Position numbers and translations under genes: made by a program. The notes below the pieces were generated by a model. The model was not told the origin of the DNA, did no database searches, and saw only the letters and a program-made list of their open reading frames with translations. From JANXQG01 sp963775975 (lineage in GTDB: Bacteria; Planctomycetota; Planctomycetia; Pirellulales; Thermoguttaceae), in assembly GCA_963775975.1 (NCBI GenBank), contig CAVZKX010000002.1, positions 2,480,001 to 2,544,000 of the forward strand: a DNA stretch of 64,000 nt, read 5' to 3'. This document shows, piece after piece, positions 33,463-43,625 of the stretch (the first letter of the stretch is position 1; each line of letters starts with the position of its first letter).

Positions 33463-35031
33463 ATGTTTTTTCGCAATAGAGTCATCCCAAGACTACAGAC
33501 CGGCAGGTCCTTATCAATCTTGCTTGCCATTGGAGTCCTGGCGGCGCGGTATGCGGCCGCCACAGAGCCGACAGATCCTTTTCTGGCCAGGCAAACTTCG
33601 GCTGCCTTCCCGCAATTGGCAATGGCCAGTCCCGACCGTAGTCTCGATCCCGCGGACACTGGCAATGATGCGTCGGAAAGACCGTCCGATGCCCCGGCAG
33701 TCAGCAGTGCCGACGACAAAGAAATGAAGGAGCAGCGCTTCAATCTCCACGCGCAAGCGACGATCGTAGCACAGGGCGACCCGCCCTTTGCCGCCGACTA
33801 CTCCGGTCCTAATAGCTTGAACCCTGCGGGCGAGCGGCAACAGACGCTGTCCGCGGACCTGTTTGTCGGCCTACGACTGTGGCAAGGCGCCGAATTGCAC
33901 GCCGACGCCTTGATGTGGGAAGGCTTCGGCTTGAGCCAGACGTTCGGCATCGAAGACTTTCCCAGCGGCGACGCGTATAAAGCGGGTTCTGAAATCCCTG
34001 ACTTCATGCTGGCGCATTTGATGCTCCGCCAGACGTTCGGCTTCGGCGGCGAACAGGAGGACGTCAAGGACGACGCCCTGACGCTGGCTGGCAAACAAGA
34101 CGTTTCGCGGCTGACGGTCACCGTCGGCCGCTTCGGGTCCACCGATGTCTTCGACAACAACACCTACGCCAAGGACCCGCACACGCAGTTTCTGAATTGG
34201 GCCGCCTGTACAAACCTCTCTTGGGACTACCCGGCGGACAGCGTCGGATACACGACGGGCATCGCGTTCGATTTCAATCAGCTCGACTGGGCCTTGCGCT
34301 ACGGCTTCTTCCAAATCCAGGGCGTTCCCAACGGCTTTACGGCCGACGACCGGATTTTCAAATGGCCCAGCGAGGGCAGCGGAGGGAGCTTCTGGGAGTT
34401 TTGGGGAATGGCGGCGGAGTTGGAGCGGCGCTATAAGATCAACGACCATCCGGGGGCCGTCCGCGGCCTGGTGTGGCTTGACGAGGCGAACTATGCCAGC
34501 TTCGCGGTGGCCACACCGCTCTTGCTGGCGAATCCTCCGCCGCCGAACACGCCGCCAGGAGCCGAGATCACCATCCCCGCCGCGGCCTTCGCCATCCGCA
34601 ATCACTACGGACTTGGGCTGAACTGGGAACAAGAGCTATCGAAGGAGGTCGGCGTCTTTTCACGCGTGGGCTGGAACGACGGCCACGAAGCGGCTTGGTC
34701 TTACAGCGATGCCAATTGGTCTGCGTCGCTGGGGGCGAACGTCAAGGGCGGGCAGTGGTGTCGGCCCGACGACACCGTCGGTCTCTTCGGCGTTCTCAGT
34801 GGCGCGTCGGCCGAGCAGATCCAATTCCTCAAGGCGGGCGGCACCGGCATCCTCAACGGCGACGGCAATCTGACCTACAGCAGCGAAAAGGTCGTGGAAA
34901 CCTACTACGATTTTCCCATCGGCAAAGGCTGCCGCTTCGCCTTCGATTACCAGTTCGTCGCCGATCCGGCCTTCAACGCCGCCCGCGGCCCGGTAAACAT
35001 TTTTGCCGTGCGGCTGCATTGGGAACAATGA
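33463..35031 (+). CDS. OprB-family carbohydrate-selective porin
   Basis: A 522-residue outer-membrane protein. ATG 33463 is chosen because GGGGAA stands about seven bases before it; ATG 33442 is in frame but lacks such a site. The signal peptide is SLSILLAIGVLAARYAAA. The mature protein has an N-terminal Ser/Asp-rich stretch, then the barrel with HAQATIVAQGDPPFAADYSG, TVTVGRFGSTDVFDNNTYA and a C-terminal VNIFAVRLHWEQ, as in carbohydrate porins of this type. Transcribed away from the DtxR gene over a 219-base spacer. Confidence 0.75.
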   Translation: MFFRNRVIPRLQTGRSLSILLAIGVLAARYAAATEPTDPFLARQTSAAFPQLAMASPDRSLDPADTGNDASERPSDAPAVSSADDKEMKEQRFNLHAQATIVAQGDPPFAADYSGPNSLNPAGERQQTLSADLFVGLRLWQGAELHADALMWEGFGLSQTFGIEDFPSGDAYKAGSEIPDFMLAHLMLRQTFGFGGEQEDVKDDALTLAGKQDVSRLTVTVGRFGSTDVFDNNTYAKDPHTQFLNWAACTNLSWDYPADSVGYTTGIAFDFNQLDWALRYGFFQIQGVPNGFTADDRIFKWPSEGSGGSFWEFWGMAAELERRYKINDHPGAVRGLVWLDEANYASFAVATPLLLANPPPPNTPPGAEITIPAAAFAIRNHYGLGLNWEQELSKEVGVFSRVGWNDGHEAAWSYSDANWSASLGANVKGGQWCRPDDTVGLFGVLSGASAEQIQFLKAGGTGILNGDGNLTYSSEKVVETYYDFPIGKGCRFAFDYQFVADPAFNAARGPVNIFAVRLHWEQ

Positions 35032-35158
35032 CGGCAGGTGTCGGCACGATTCCAATGAACATCGGCAACCTTGATTCAGTTGCTTCTTCCCTAAGGGCTC
35101 GATAAACTACTACGCAAGGATCTTAGAGGAGTGACATGAGCACCTGCGGACGAAGTTG

Positions 35159-35962
35159 ATGAGTCACGAAGAGTCGTCCCTGTCGCGTGCCGCCTCGTTC
35201 CTCCGCTCCGCTCGCGAGGTCGTCGTATTCACCGGTGCGGGCGTATCGGCCGAAAGCGGCATCCCCACGTTTCGTGATGATGATGGCTTTTGGCAAAACT
35301 TTCCAGTCAACGACTTCGCCACTTGGAAGGGACTGGTGCGTACCGCGATCTATAAACCCCGTCGCGTAGCCGAGTTCATCCATGCGCTAATACGCCCAAT
35401 CGCCGAGGCCAAACCCAACGCGGCCCACCGGGCGGTCGCCGATATGGAGCGGCACGTCGGCGTGACGGTCGTAACGCAGAACATCGACAACCTCCACCAG
35501 GAGGCCGGAAGTACGATCGTCCATGAAGTTCATGGATCGCTTTTCGAGGTGACGCGGCGCGGTCGTTTTCATCAACTGCTGTCACGGCCGCAATTGATTG
35601 GCATGGCCGATCGTCTCGATCGTGCTCGGCGCGGATGGTTTGTCCTACCCAGAACGCTTTGGGCTGTCCGCCCGATGGCCGGCCTCGGGCCTCGCGGCCT
35701 GCACGTTCCCAAGCTTGTTCTGTTCGGCGATGCAATGGCGGAGCCGGCGTGGTCGAACGGCCTGGCGGCCACTCAAGCCTGCGATTGCATGATTCAAGTC
35801 GGCACATCGGGCAACGTGTGGCCGGCCGCAATGCTTCCACAGGAAGCGCAATCCGTCGGAGCTAAGGTTATTACGATCGATCCAAATTGCGGCGGGGGAG
35901 ACGTTCTGGCTGCGGGGAACGGCAGCAACGATGCCGCCACAGTTGATCGAGGCGCCGTTTGA
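35159..35962 (+). CDS. Sir2-family NAD-dependent deacylase-like protein without zinc cysteines
   Basis: A 267-residue protein. The NAD-binding loop GAGVSAESGIPTFRD (about residues 25-39), TQNIDNLHQEAG and the catalytic His in HEVHGSLF are all intact, and GTSG follows later. The four cysteines that hold zinc in most sirtuins are missing; the region after the catalytic His reads VTRRGRFHQLLSRPQL instead. A different frame at about 35635-35690 does give C-P...G-C-P-P-D-G, so two compensating indels could have hidden the zinc module. ATG 35159 is preferred over the TTG just before it. Confidence 0.75.
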   Translation: MSHEESSLSRAASFLRSAREVVVFTGAGVSAESGIPTFRDDDGFWQNFPVNDFATWKGLVRTAIYKPRRVAEFIHALIRPIAEAKPNAAHRAVADMERHVGVTVVTQNIDNLHQEAGSTIVHEVHGSLFEVTRRGRFHQLLSRPQLIGMADRLDRARRGWFVLPRTLWAVRPMAGLGPRGLHVPKLVLFGDAMAEPAWSNGLAATQACDCMIQVGTSGNVWPAAMLPQEAQSVGAKVITIDPNCGGGDVLAAGNGSNDAATVDRGAV

Positions 35963-35990
35963 GCCAGTTTGACCTCGCCAGCTCCAAGCA

Positions 35991-36012
35991 GACGGCACGC
36001 GGAGCGTGCCTA
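35991..36012. repeat. Short copy of the GGCACACGGAGTGTGCC palindrome family
   Basis: GGCACGCGGAGCGTGCC is a perfect 17-base hairpin. It ends next to the stop codon of the RND permease gene. Confidence 0.7.
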
Positions 36013-39000
36013 CTACTTTTCCTTCTTCCCCCCAAACCACTGAATCACATAATAAAAAGCGGGCGTCAGAAAAATGCCGAAGAGCGTCACGCCCAACATG
36101 CCGCTGAAGACGGCCACGCCCAGCGAACGCCGCATCTCCGCGCCGGCGCCGCTGGCGATCACCAGCGGCACCACGCCCAGGATGAAGGCGATCGAGGTCA
36201 TCAAGATCGGCCGCAGCCGCAGGCGGACCGCGGTCAAGGTCGCGTCCAGGCGGCTCGCGCCGGCCTCCTGTTGCTGCTTCGCGAACTCGACGATCAAGAT
36301 CGCATTCTTGCTCGCCAGCCCCACGAGCACGATGAATCCGATTTGCGTGAAGATCGTCACCTCGATGCCCGCCAACTGCACGCCGACGACCGAACACAGC
36401 AGGCACATCGGCACGACGAGGATCACCGCCAGCGGCAGCTTCCAGCTTTCGTATTGCGCGGCCAGCACGAGGAAGACGAAGGCCACCGCCAAGGCGAAGA
36501 ACCACATCGCCGTGTTGCCGGCCTGCTTCTGCAAATACGCCAGCCCGGTCCACTCGGTGCGCATCATCCGCGGCAGGTCGCGATCAGCGACGTTTTCCAT
36601 CGCAGCGACCGCCTGGGCGGAGCCCGTGTGCGCGGCCGGGCTGACCGTGATCGCCGCGGCCGAGTAGAGATTGTAGCGCATCACGACCACCGGCCCGCTC
36701 GTGTTGTGGACCTCCATCAGCGTCCTGAGGCGCACCATCTGTCCCTGGTTGTTGCGGACCTGGAGATTGAGCAAGTTGCCAATCTTGGCGCGGAACTGCG
36801 GCAGGGCCTGGACGTTCACCTGCCAGGTACGGCCGAAATCGTTGAAATTGTTTACGTAATACGATCCGAGGTAGACCTGTAAGGTGCTGAAGACGTCGTT
36901 CACTGCCACGCCTTCGGTCATGCACTTGTCGCGGTTGATGTCGAGATAGACCCACGGCGTATCCGCGCCCGAGCTGTTGAAGAGGTCCCGCAAACCCCGC
37001 GTCTTGCTGCCGTCGGCTACGATCCGGCCGCTCGCGCGTTCGAGGTCGGGCAGGCCGAGGCTGCCGCGGGCCTCGACGATCAGGTCGAAGCCGCCAGTGG
37101 TGCCCAGGCCGTCGATGGGCGGCGCGCCGAAGGCGGCCACGATGGCATCGCTCTGCTGGTCGTGGCAGCGGCGCTGGATCTCAGTGGTCACGGAGTCGGC
37201 GTCGTGACCCTCGTGACTTCGCTTGTGGAATTCGTCCAGCAAGACGTAGAACGAGCCGAGGTTCGGCGCGTTGGCGTTCAAGATCAGCGACTGCCCGGAG
37301 ATACCGATCGTGTGAGCCACGCCCGGCGTGCCTCGGACCGTCTCCTCGATCTGGGCCATGACCTTTTCCGTCCGCTCCAGCGAGGCCGAATTGGGAAGCT
37401 GGACGTTGAGGACCAGGTAACCTTTGTCCTGCTGCGGAATGAAGCCGGTCGGCGTACGGTAGAACTGCCACCAGGTCAGGCCCAGCATGCCTGCATATAC
37501 GGCCATGATCACCGCGCTCGCGCGTAGCATCCGGCCCACGCCGGCCCCGTAGCTTTCGGTCGCCCAATTGAAGACGCGGTTGAAGCCGCGGAAGAAAGAG
37601 CCGAGCACGGCATTCACGGGCCGAATGATTATCCACCCGATAGCGCCGCCCAGCATGATGCCGGGCACCGCCGAAATGCAGACGAGACCCCACCACGTCA
37701 GAGGCGGCATATCCCTGCTCTGCGGCAGTCCGAAGTGGCCGCCAAGATAGCTCACGCCAAGCCAGGCCGTTGCCAGGCCGCCGAGGATGCCGAAGAACCA
37801 CCAGGGTAGCGCCTCGGGGCGGTGCTCGTGCCCCGCCTTTTCGTCGGCCTGAAAGATCAAGACCGCGCGGGAAGGCGTCATCGTCAGTGCGTTGATCGCG
37901 GAGATGATGGTCGATACGGCGATGGTCACCGCGAACTGCCGGAAGAACTGCCCGCTGATCCCGCCTAGGAAGCAGCATGGAATGAACACGGCGCTTAAGA
38001 CGAGCGTGATCGCCAGCACGGGGCCGGTGATCTCGTCCATGGCCTTGATCGTGGCGTCGCGCGCATTGAGGCCCGAGGCGATTTGCCGCTCGATGTTCTC
38101 CAGCACGACGATGGCGTCATCCACTACGATGCCGATCGCCAGCACCAACCCGAAGAGCGTGAGGTTGTTCAGCGAAAAACCCAGGAGGGCCATGATCGCG
38201 AAAGTGCCGATGAGCGAGACGGGCACGTCGATCAGCGGCAGGATCATCGCCCGCCAATCTTGCAGGAACAAGAGCACGACGATCGCCACAAGGATCACGG
38301 CTTCCAAGAGCGTGTACCAGACTTCGTCGACCGATTGTTGGATGTAAGGCGTCGTGTCGTAGTAGATCTTGTAGTCGACGCCGTCGGGAAAGTACCGCTT
38401 CAGGTCTTCCATTTTGCTGTAAACGCCCTTTGCGGTTTGCAGCGCGTTCGAGCCGGGCAATTGGAAGATGTTCAATGCCACCGACGGCTGGCCGTCCAAG
38501 GTACACGATTGGTCGTATTGCTGAGCGCCGCGTTCCACGCTTGCCACGTCGCGGAGCCGCACGAGCGCCGTATTCTGCGCAGCCGGCGAATCGGTGCTGG
38601 AACTCGATTGGCTCGACGACTGCGATCCGCCGCCCGACGTGCTCTGGCCCGGCGCGATGGCCGACGCCGTGGTCCCCGACCCGCCGGAAGCCTGGGCTCC
38701 TTTGAGAATGATGTTCGCGAACTGCTCGGGCTCAACGAGGCGGCCAAGCGTGTTGACCGTAAGCTGGAACTGCGTGCCGGGCGGGGCCGGCTGCGCACCG
38801 ATCTGCCCGGCGGCGACTTGCACATTCTGCTGCGTTATGGCGGTCACGACATCCATCGCGCTGAGGCCGAGTGCCGCCATTTTTTCCGGATTGAGCCAGA
38901 CGCGAAGGCTGTAGTTCCGCTGCCCCATGTAGGTAATGCCCGAGACGCCATCGACGCGGCCCAACTCATCGACGACGTCGGTCGTGGCGTAGGTGCTGAG

Positions 39001-39480
39001 GAAAAGCTCGTCGAAGCGCGGTTTTTCGCCTTTGGGGCCTTTCGGCGAGACGAGGTTGACGATCATCAGCGTATTCGGCGCCTGCTTGCGGATCGTGATG
39101 CCTTCGTTCTGCACCAGGGCCGGAATGACCGGCAGGGCGAGCGAGACGCGGTTCTGCACGAGCACCTGGGCCATGTCGGCGTTCGTGCCGAGCTTGAACG
39201 TGATCACGAGATTGTAGGCGCCGTCGTTGGTCGAGCGCGACGACATGTACATCATGCCTTCCACGCCGCTGACTTGTTCTTCGATCGGCGCGGCCACGGT
39301 GTCTTTTACTACTTGGGCGTTCGCGCCGGGGTAGCTCGCCGTGACGAGCACCGTCGGCGGCGTGACTTCCGGATACTGCGCGATCGGCAGCGTAAAGGCG
39401 GCCACCAGTCCCGCGAGCACGATGACCACGGAAATCACCGTGGCGAATACCGGACGATCGACAAAGAAGCGGGCGATCAT
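36013..39480 (-). CDS. RND efflux permease, HAE1 family (AcrB-like), intact
   Basis: A 1155-residue inner-membrane proton antiporter subunit. The opening MIARFFVDRPVFATVISVVI is the family signature; the proton relay Asp pair is in GIVVDDAIVVLENIERQ, and the second half repeats the fold with QIGFIVLVGLASKNAILIVEF. AcrB is about 1050 residues; the extra length is mostly a Ser/Gly/Gln-rich loop near residues 262-305 in the periplasmic porter region. AAGGAGG lies before the ATG. It starts four bases after the upstream permease gene ends, in an adaptor-permease-permease operon. Confidence 0.93.
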   Translation of the reverse strand: MIARFFVDRPVFATVISVVIVLAGLVAAFTLPIAQYPEVTPPTVLVTASYPGANAQVVKDTVAAPIEEQVSGVEGMMYMSSRSTNDGAYNLVITFKLGTNADMAQVLVQNRVSLALPVIPALVQNEGITIRKQAPNTLMIVNLVSPKGPKGEKPRFDELFLSTYATTDVVDELGRVDGVSGITYMGQRNYSLRVWLNPEKMAALGLSAMDVVTAITQQNVQVAAGQIGAQPAPPGTQFQLTVNTLGRLVEPEQFANIILKGAQASGGSGTTASAIAPGQSTSGGGSQSSSQSSSSTDSPAAQNTALVRLRDVASVERGAQQYDQSCTLDGQPSVALNIFQLPGSNALQTAKGVYSKMEDLKRYFPDGVDYKIYYDTTPYIQQSVDEVWYTLLEAVILVAIVVLLFLQDWRAMILPLIDVPVSLIGTFAIMALLGFSLNNLTLFGLVLAIGIVVDDAIVVLENIERQIASGLNARDATIKAMDEITGPVLAITLVLSAVFIPCCFLGGISGQFFRQFAVTIAVSTIISAINALTMTPSRAVLIFQADEKAGHEHRPEALPWWFFGILGGLATAWLGVSYLGGHFGLPQSRDMPPLTWWGLVCISAVPGIMLGGAIGWIIIRPVNAVLGSFFRGFNRVFNWATESYGAGVGRMLRASAVIMAVYAGMLGLTWWQFYRTPTGFIPQQDKGYLVLNVQLPNSASLERTEKVMAQIEETVRGTPGVAHTIGISGQSLILNANAPNLGSFYVLLDEFHKRSHEGHDADSVTTEIQRRCHDQQSDAIVAAFGAPPIDGLGTTGGFDLIVEARGSLGLPDLERASGRIVADGSKTRGLRDLFNSSGADTPWVYLDINRDKCMTEGVAVNDVFSTLQVYLGSYYVNNFNDFGRTWQVNVQALPQFRAKIGNLLNLQVRNNQGQMVRLRTLMEVHNTSGPVVVMRYNLYSAAAITVSPAAHTGSAQAVAAMENVADRDLPRMMRTEWTGLAYLQKQAGNTAMWFFALAVAFVFLVLAAQYESWKLPLAVILVVPMCLLCSVVGVQLAGIEVTIFTQIGFIVLVGLASKNAILIVEFAKQQQEAGASRLDATLTAVRLRLRPILMTSIAFILGVVPLVIASGAGAEMRRSLGVAVFSGMLGVTLFGIFLTPAFYYVIQWFGGKKEK

Positions 39481-39483
39481 GGT

Positions 39484-42400
39484 CTACCTCCTTGCTCCAA
39501 TCTGCCGGTTAACCTCGCGCAAAACGGCGATCAGCAGCACGCCAAGCACTCCGCCGACCAGCGGCATCCAGGTGACTCGGCCGACGCCGAGCAGGGCCAG
39601 CAGGTAACCGACGAGCGCCCCCAGGCTGCCCAACGACACATAGGAAACGACCGCCTTGGCGCGTTCGGAACGAAATAGCCGACCCTCGCCGAAGCCCTGG
39701 ATGACGTAGAAGAAGACCGGCGTGAGGAAGATTCCGAAGAGCGTCACGCCCAACATGCCGTAAAACACGGCGATGCCTAGCGAGCGGCGCATTTCCGCCC
39801 CGGCACCAGTTGCCACCGCGAGCGGAAGCACGCCGAAGATGAAGGCGAACGAACGTCATCAAGATCGGCCGCAATCGCAATCGGGAGGCTTCCCGAGTGG
39901 CCGCAAACCGCGGCGTCCCTTCCAGGTGCAGTTGCTTGCCGAACTCGACGATCAATATCGCGTTCTTGCAGGCCAATGCCACGAGCACGACCAGCCCGAT
40001 CTGCACGAAGATATTCACTTCGCGTCCGGTGAGGAGCACTCCGGCCAGCGAGCAGAGCAGGCACAGCGGCACGACCAGAATCACGGCCGCCGGCAGCGAC
40101 CAGCTTTCATAAAGCGCTGCCAGGGCCAGGAATACGCAAAGCACCGCCAGGCCAAAGACTAACATGCCGTCGTTGCCGGCCCGTACTTGCAGGAACATCA
40201 ATTCCGTCCAGTCGGCCTTCATGGAAATCGGCAGCCGCTTCATGGCTTCGGAGTCGACCGTATCGACCGCTTCGCTCGTGCTGTAGCCCGGATGTACGAT
40301 GCCGTTGACTGCCGCCGATGCATAAAGATTGTAGCGCGTGACCGAGATCGGGCCGCCGATCTCGCGCGGCTCGGTCAGCGTGCCCAGCGTTACCATCTGG
40401 TTCTGATTGTTGCGAACCGCAAACAGTGCAATGTCCGAAACGCTGTTGCGGAACCGGTCGTCGGCCTGCACGGTGACCTGCCAATGCCGGCCGAAGGCAT
40501 TGTAGCTGTTGACATACAAGGAGCCGAGGAACATGTCGAGCGTCTGATTCACGTCGTTCAGCGGCCACGCCGAGCGCGGCGACCTTCGAGCGGTCGATGT
40601 CCAGGAAAAGCTGTGGAATGTTGGAGCGAAACTGCGTCGTGGCCGTGCCGATCGGCTTCGTTTTCAGCAAATCCCGAACGAGCGATTCGGTGCGGGACTG
40701 CAATTGAGTGAGCCCCAGTCCGCCGCGATCTTCGACCATGAATTTGTAACCGCCCGCCGTTCCCAAGCCGGGAATCGGCGATGAGCCGAAGACCAGCGCC
40801 GTCGCGTCGGGCACTTCACGAGCCCACCGCTTGCGAAGCTCGCCCATGATGACCGTGTCGCTCAAGCCCTTGCGTAGCCGCTCGTCGAATGGTTTCAAGA
40901 CGAGAAACATCGACCCGAAGTTCGGACTATTCGCCTGCAGAATGAACGACATGCCCGCGATGGAAACCGTATGCGCGACTCCATCAGTGTGCCTGGCGAT
41001 GTCTTCGATTTTAGCAACCGCCGCCTTAGTCCGCTCCAACGAAGTCGAGTCGGGCAATTGCACGCTCACGATCAGCCGCCCCTGGTCCTGCTGGGGAATA
41101 AAGCCCGTGGGCGCCCGCTTGAAAACAAAGAATGTCAACAGCAGCAGACCGCCGTAGGCCACGAGCACCGCAACATTCCCTCGCAGCAGCTTGCCGACGG
41201 ACCAGCTATAACCGCTGGTTAAGCCGTCGAACCCACGATTGAAGCCGCGGAAAACCCAACCCAGCGCGGCATTGACTGGCTGGATGATGAACCAGCCGAT
41301 CACGCCGCCGGCCAAGGCGCCGGGCAGGGCACAGACACCGATAAATCTCCACCACTCGGACATCGACATTTCGTCGGTCGTGAGAATCCCAAAATGTCCC
41401 GCGAGGTATGTATTGCCCAACCGCGCCGTTGCAAAACCGCCGAGTAGGATGAAGAACCACCAGGGCAGCGCTTCCGGCTTCCGCTCGTGTCCGGCACGGT
41501 GCTGCGCCGCTCTGAATATCAACACCGCGCGCGAGGGCGTCATGGTGATGGCATTGATCGCGGAGATGACGGTCGAGACGGTTATTGTCACGGCGAACTG
41601 GCGGAAGAATTGTCCCGTGATGCCGCCGATGAACGCGCAGGGTACGAAAACGGCGCACAGCACCAGCCCCACGGCCACGATCGGTCCGGTGACTTCTTCC
41701 ATCGCCTTGAGCGTGGCCGCCCGCGGTTCCAGCCCCTTGGCCATTTGCCGCTCGATGTTTTCCAGCACGACGATCGCGTCATCGACCACGATGCCGATCG
41801 TCAGCACGAGGCCGAAGAGTGAAATGTTGTTGAGGCTAAACCCCACGGCGTACATCACGGCAAAAGTGCCGATGAGCGAGACGGGCACGTCGATCATCGG
41901 CAGCACCATCGCCCGCCAGTCCTGCAGAAAGAACAAGACGACGAGCCCGACCACTGCCACGGCCTCGAAGAGCGTTTTGAGAACCTCGCCGATCGAATCG
42001 CTGATGTAAGGCGTCGTGTCGTAGGCGATTTGGTACTCGATGCCGTCGGGGAAATCGCGTTTCAAATCGGCCATTTTGGCCCGCACACGGTTGGCGACAT
42101 CCAGCGCGTTGGTGCCGGGAAGCTGATAGAGTCCGAGGCCCACCGAGGGGCGGCCGTCGAAGCGGCAGGAAATGTTGTAGTTCTGTGCGCCGACCTCGAC
42201 GCGTGCCACATCGCGGAGGCGGACCACGCTCACCGCAGGCGAAGGCGGCCCGCCGCCCATTATTCCGCCCGCCATCGAGTTCGCGCCGACGACTCCACCC
42301 GCGCTGGTGTCGGCGGATGTAATATCGGAACTCGACAGCCCGCCACCAGAAACACCGCTGGTCTGACCACCGCTGGAACTCGAATCGCCCGCGGGAGCGG

Positions 42401-43472
42401 CATTGGCGCCCGCCGTTGCCCCGCCGACGGTCGTCCCTCCGCCGATTGCGCTGCCGCCGCCCGCCGTGTTTCCGCCGCCGGCACTATTGCCGCCGCCCGC
42501 CGCGCCTCCGCGGGTGAGGGCGACCGTAGCGACAGCGCCTGTCGAACCGCTGAGCGTGGTGCTGCCGCTAGTGGAAGGCGTCGTCGTGGAATTGTCGCTC
42601 GACGCGCTGCCGCTGGTGGTCGACGGCGCGGCAGGAGCACTGCCAATCGAGCTTGCGGCAACGGGAACGCCCGCCGGCGTAAACATCGGCGGGCGGCCGC
42701 CGGTCTTAAGGATGATGTCGCCGAACTGCTCCGCCTGATCGAGCCGCCCGAGCGTGTTGAGCGTTAGTTGGTACGACTGATCGTTGACCGACGGCGGTTG
42801 GCCAACTCGTCCAATGGCGGCGTCGATGTTTTGGCGGCGGATGGCATTGGCCACGTCTGCCGAGGTCAGATTGCGCACGGCCATTTTCTGCGGATCGAGC
42901 CAGGCCCGGATGCTGTAGTCCCGCTCGCCTTGCACGTTGATGTCGGAAATGCCCTCGACGCGCAGCAATTCGTCCTTGAGGTTGATCAAGGCGAAATTGC
43001 TCAGATAGATGTCGTCGTAGCGGTCGTCCTTGGCGGTCGAGTAGAGGTTGACGATCATCAGCATGTCGGGCGTCCGCTTGCGGATCGTGATCCCCTGGTT
43101 CTGGACTGGAGTCGGCAATTGAGGCATCGCCAACGTTACGCGGTTCTGCACCGCGACCAGCGCCGCGTTCACGTCGGTGCCGATGTCGAACGTGACGGAA
43201 AGCGAATACGAGCCGTCGTTGCCCGATTGCGAGGTCATGTAGAGCATGCCCGGCACGCCATTGACCTGCTGCTCGATCGGCGCGCCGACGGTGTCGGCCA
43301 CGACTTCCGCGCTCGCGCCGGGATAGCTGATGGAAATGGAGATGCCCGGCGGCGTGATGTGCGGATATTGGGCGACCGGCAGTTGAGACAGCGCGATGCC
43401 GCCAATCAACGTGATGGCGATGGACAACACGGTGGCGAAGATCGGCCGATCGATGAAGAACCGGGAAATCAT
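39484..43472 (-). CDS. RND efflux permease, HAE1 family, two frameshifts
   Basis: 1328 residues after removing one extra base near 40560 and one near 39853; both junctions then read family sequence (LGVALNDVNQTL and PILMTSFAFIFGVLPLAVA). ATG 43472 (MISRFFIDRP) is preferred to an in-frame GTG at 43493. The Asp relay is in GIVVDDAIVVLENIERQ. A very long Gly/Ser/Ala/Thr-rich insert sits at about residues 265-405, in the same periplasmic position as the shorter insert of its partner. Real loss of function would require the two shifts to be genuine; their neatness suggests assembly errors. Confidence 0.85.
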
Positions 43473-43477
43473 GGCGC

Positions 43478-43625
43478 GAATACTCGTTCCCACGCTCCGC
43501 GGGGGAACGGGATTGACGGCCGCTCCGCGGCCACACGACGATCAATTGTCAATGCTAACTGCATTCCTAACATGACGCGGAGCGTCCGCATTGTGCGTTA
43601 CGACGCGGAGGGTCGTAACGAGGTT
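43478..43625. repeat. Cluster of small hairpins (GCTCCGCG-type repeats)
   Basis: Three stems follow each other: CGTTCCCACGCTCCGCGGGG around 43484-43509, the perfect GGCCGCTCCGCGGCC at 43518-43532 and GTTACGACGCGGAGGGTCGT with following AAC at 43597-43619. ACGCGGAGCGTCCGC lies between. They fill the space between the adaptor and permease genes; a related CCACGCTCCGCGTG is at 45029-45042. Confidence 0.7.

Noticed and set aside
38083..39678. 531-residue open frame on the plus strand
   Set aside because: Antisense to the conserved RND permease, with Arg/Asp/His-rich composition typical of a shadow frame.
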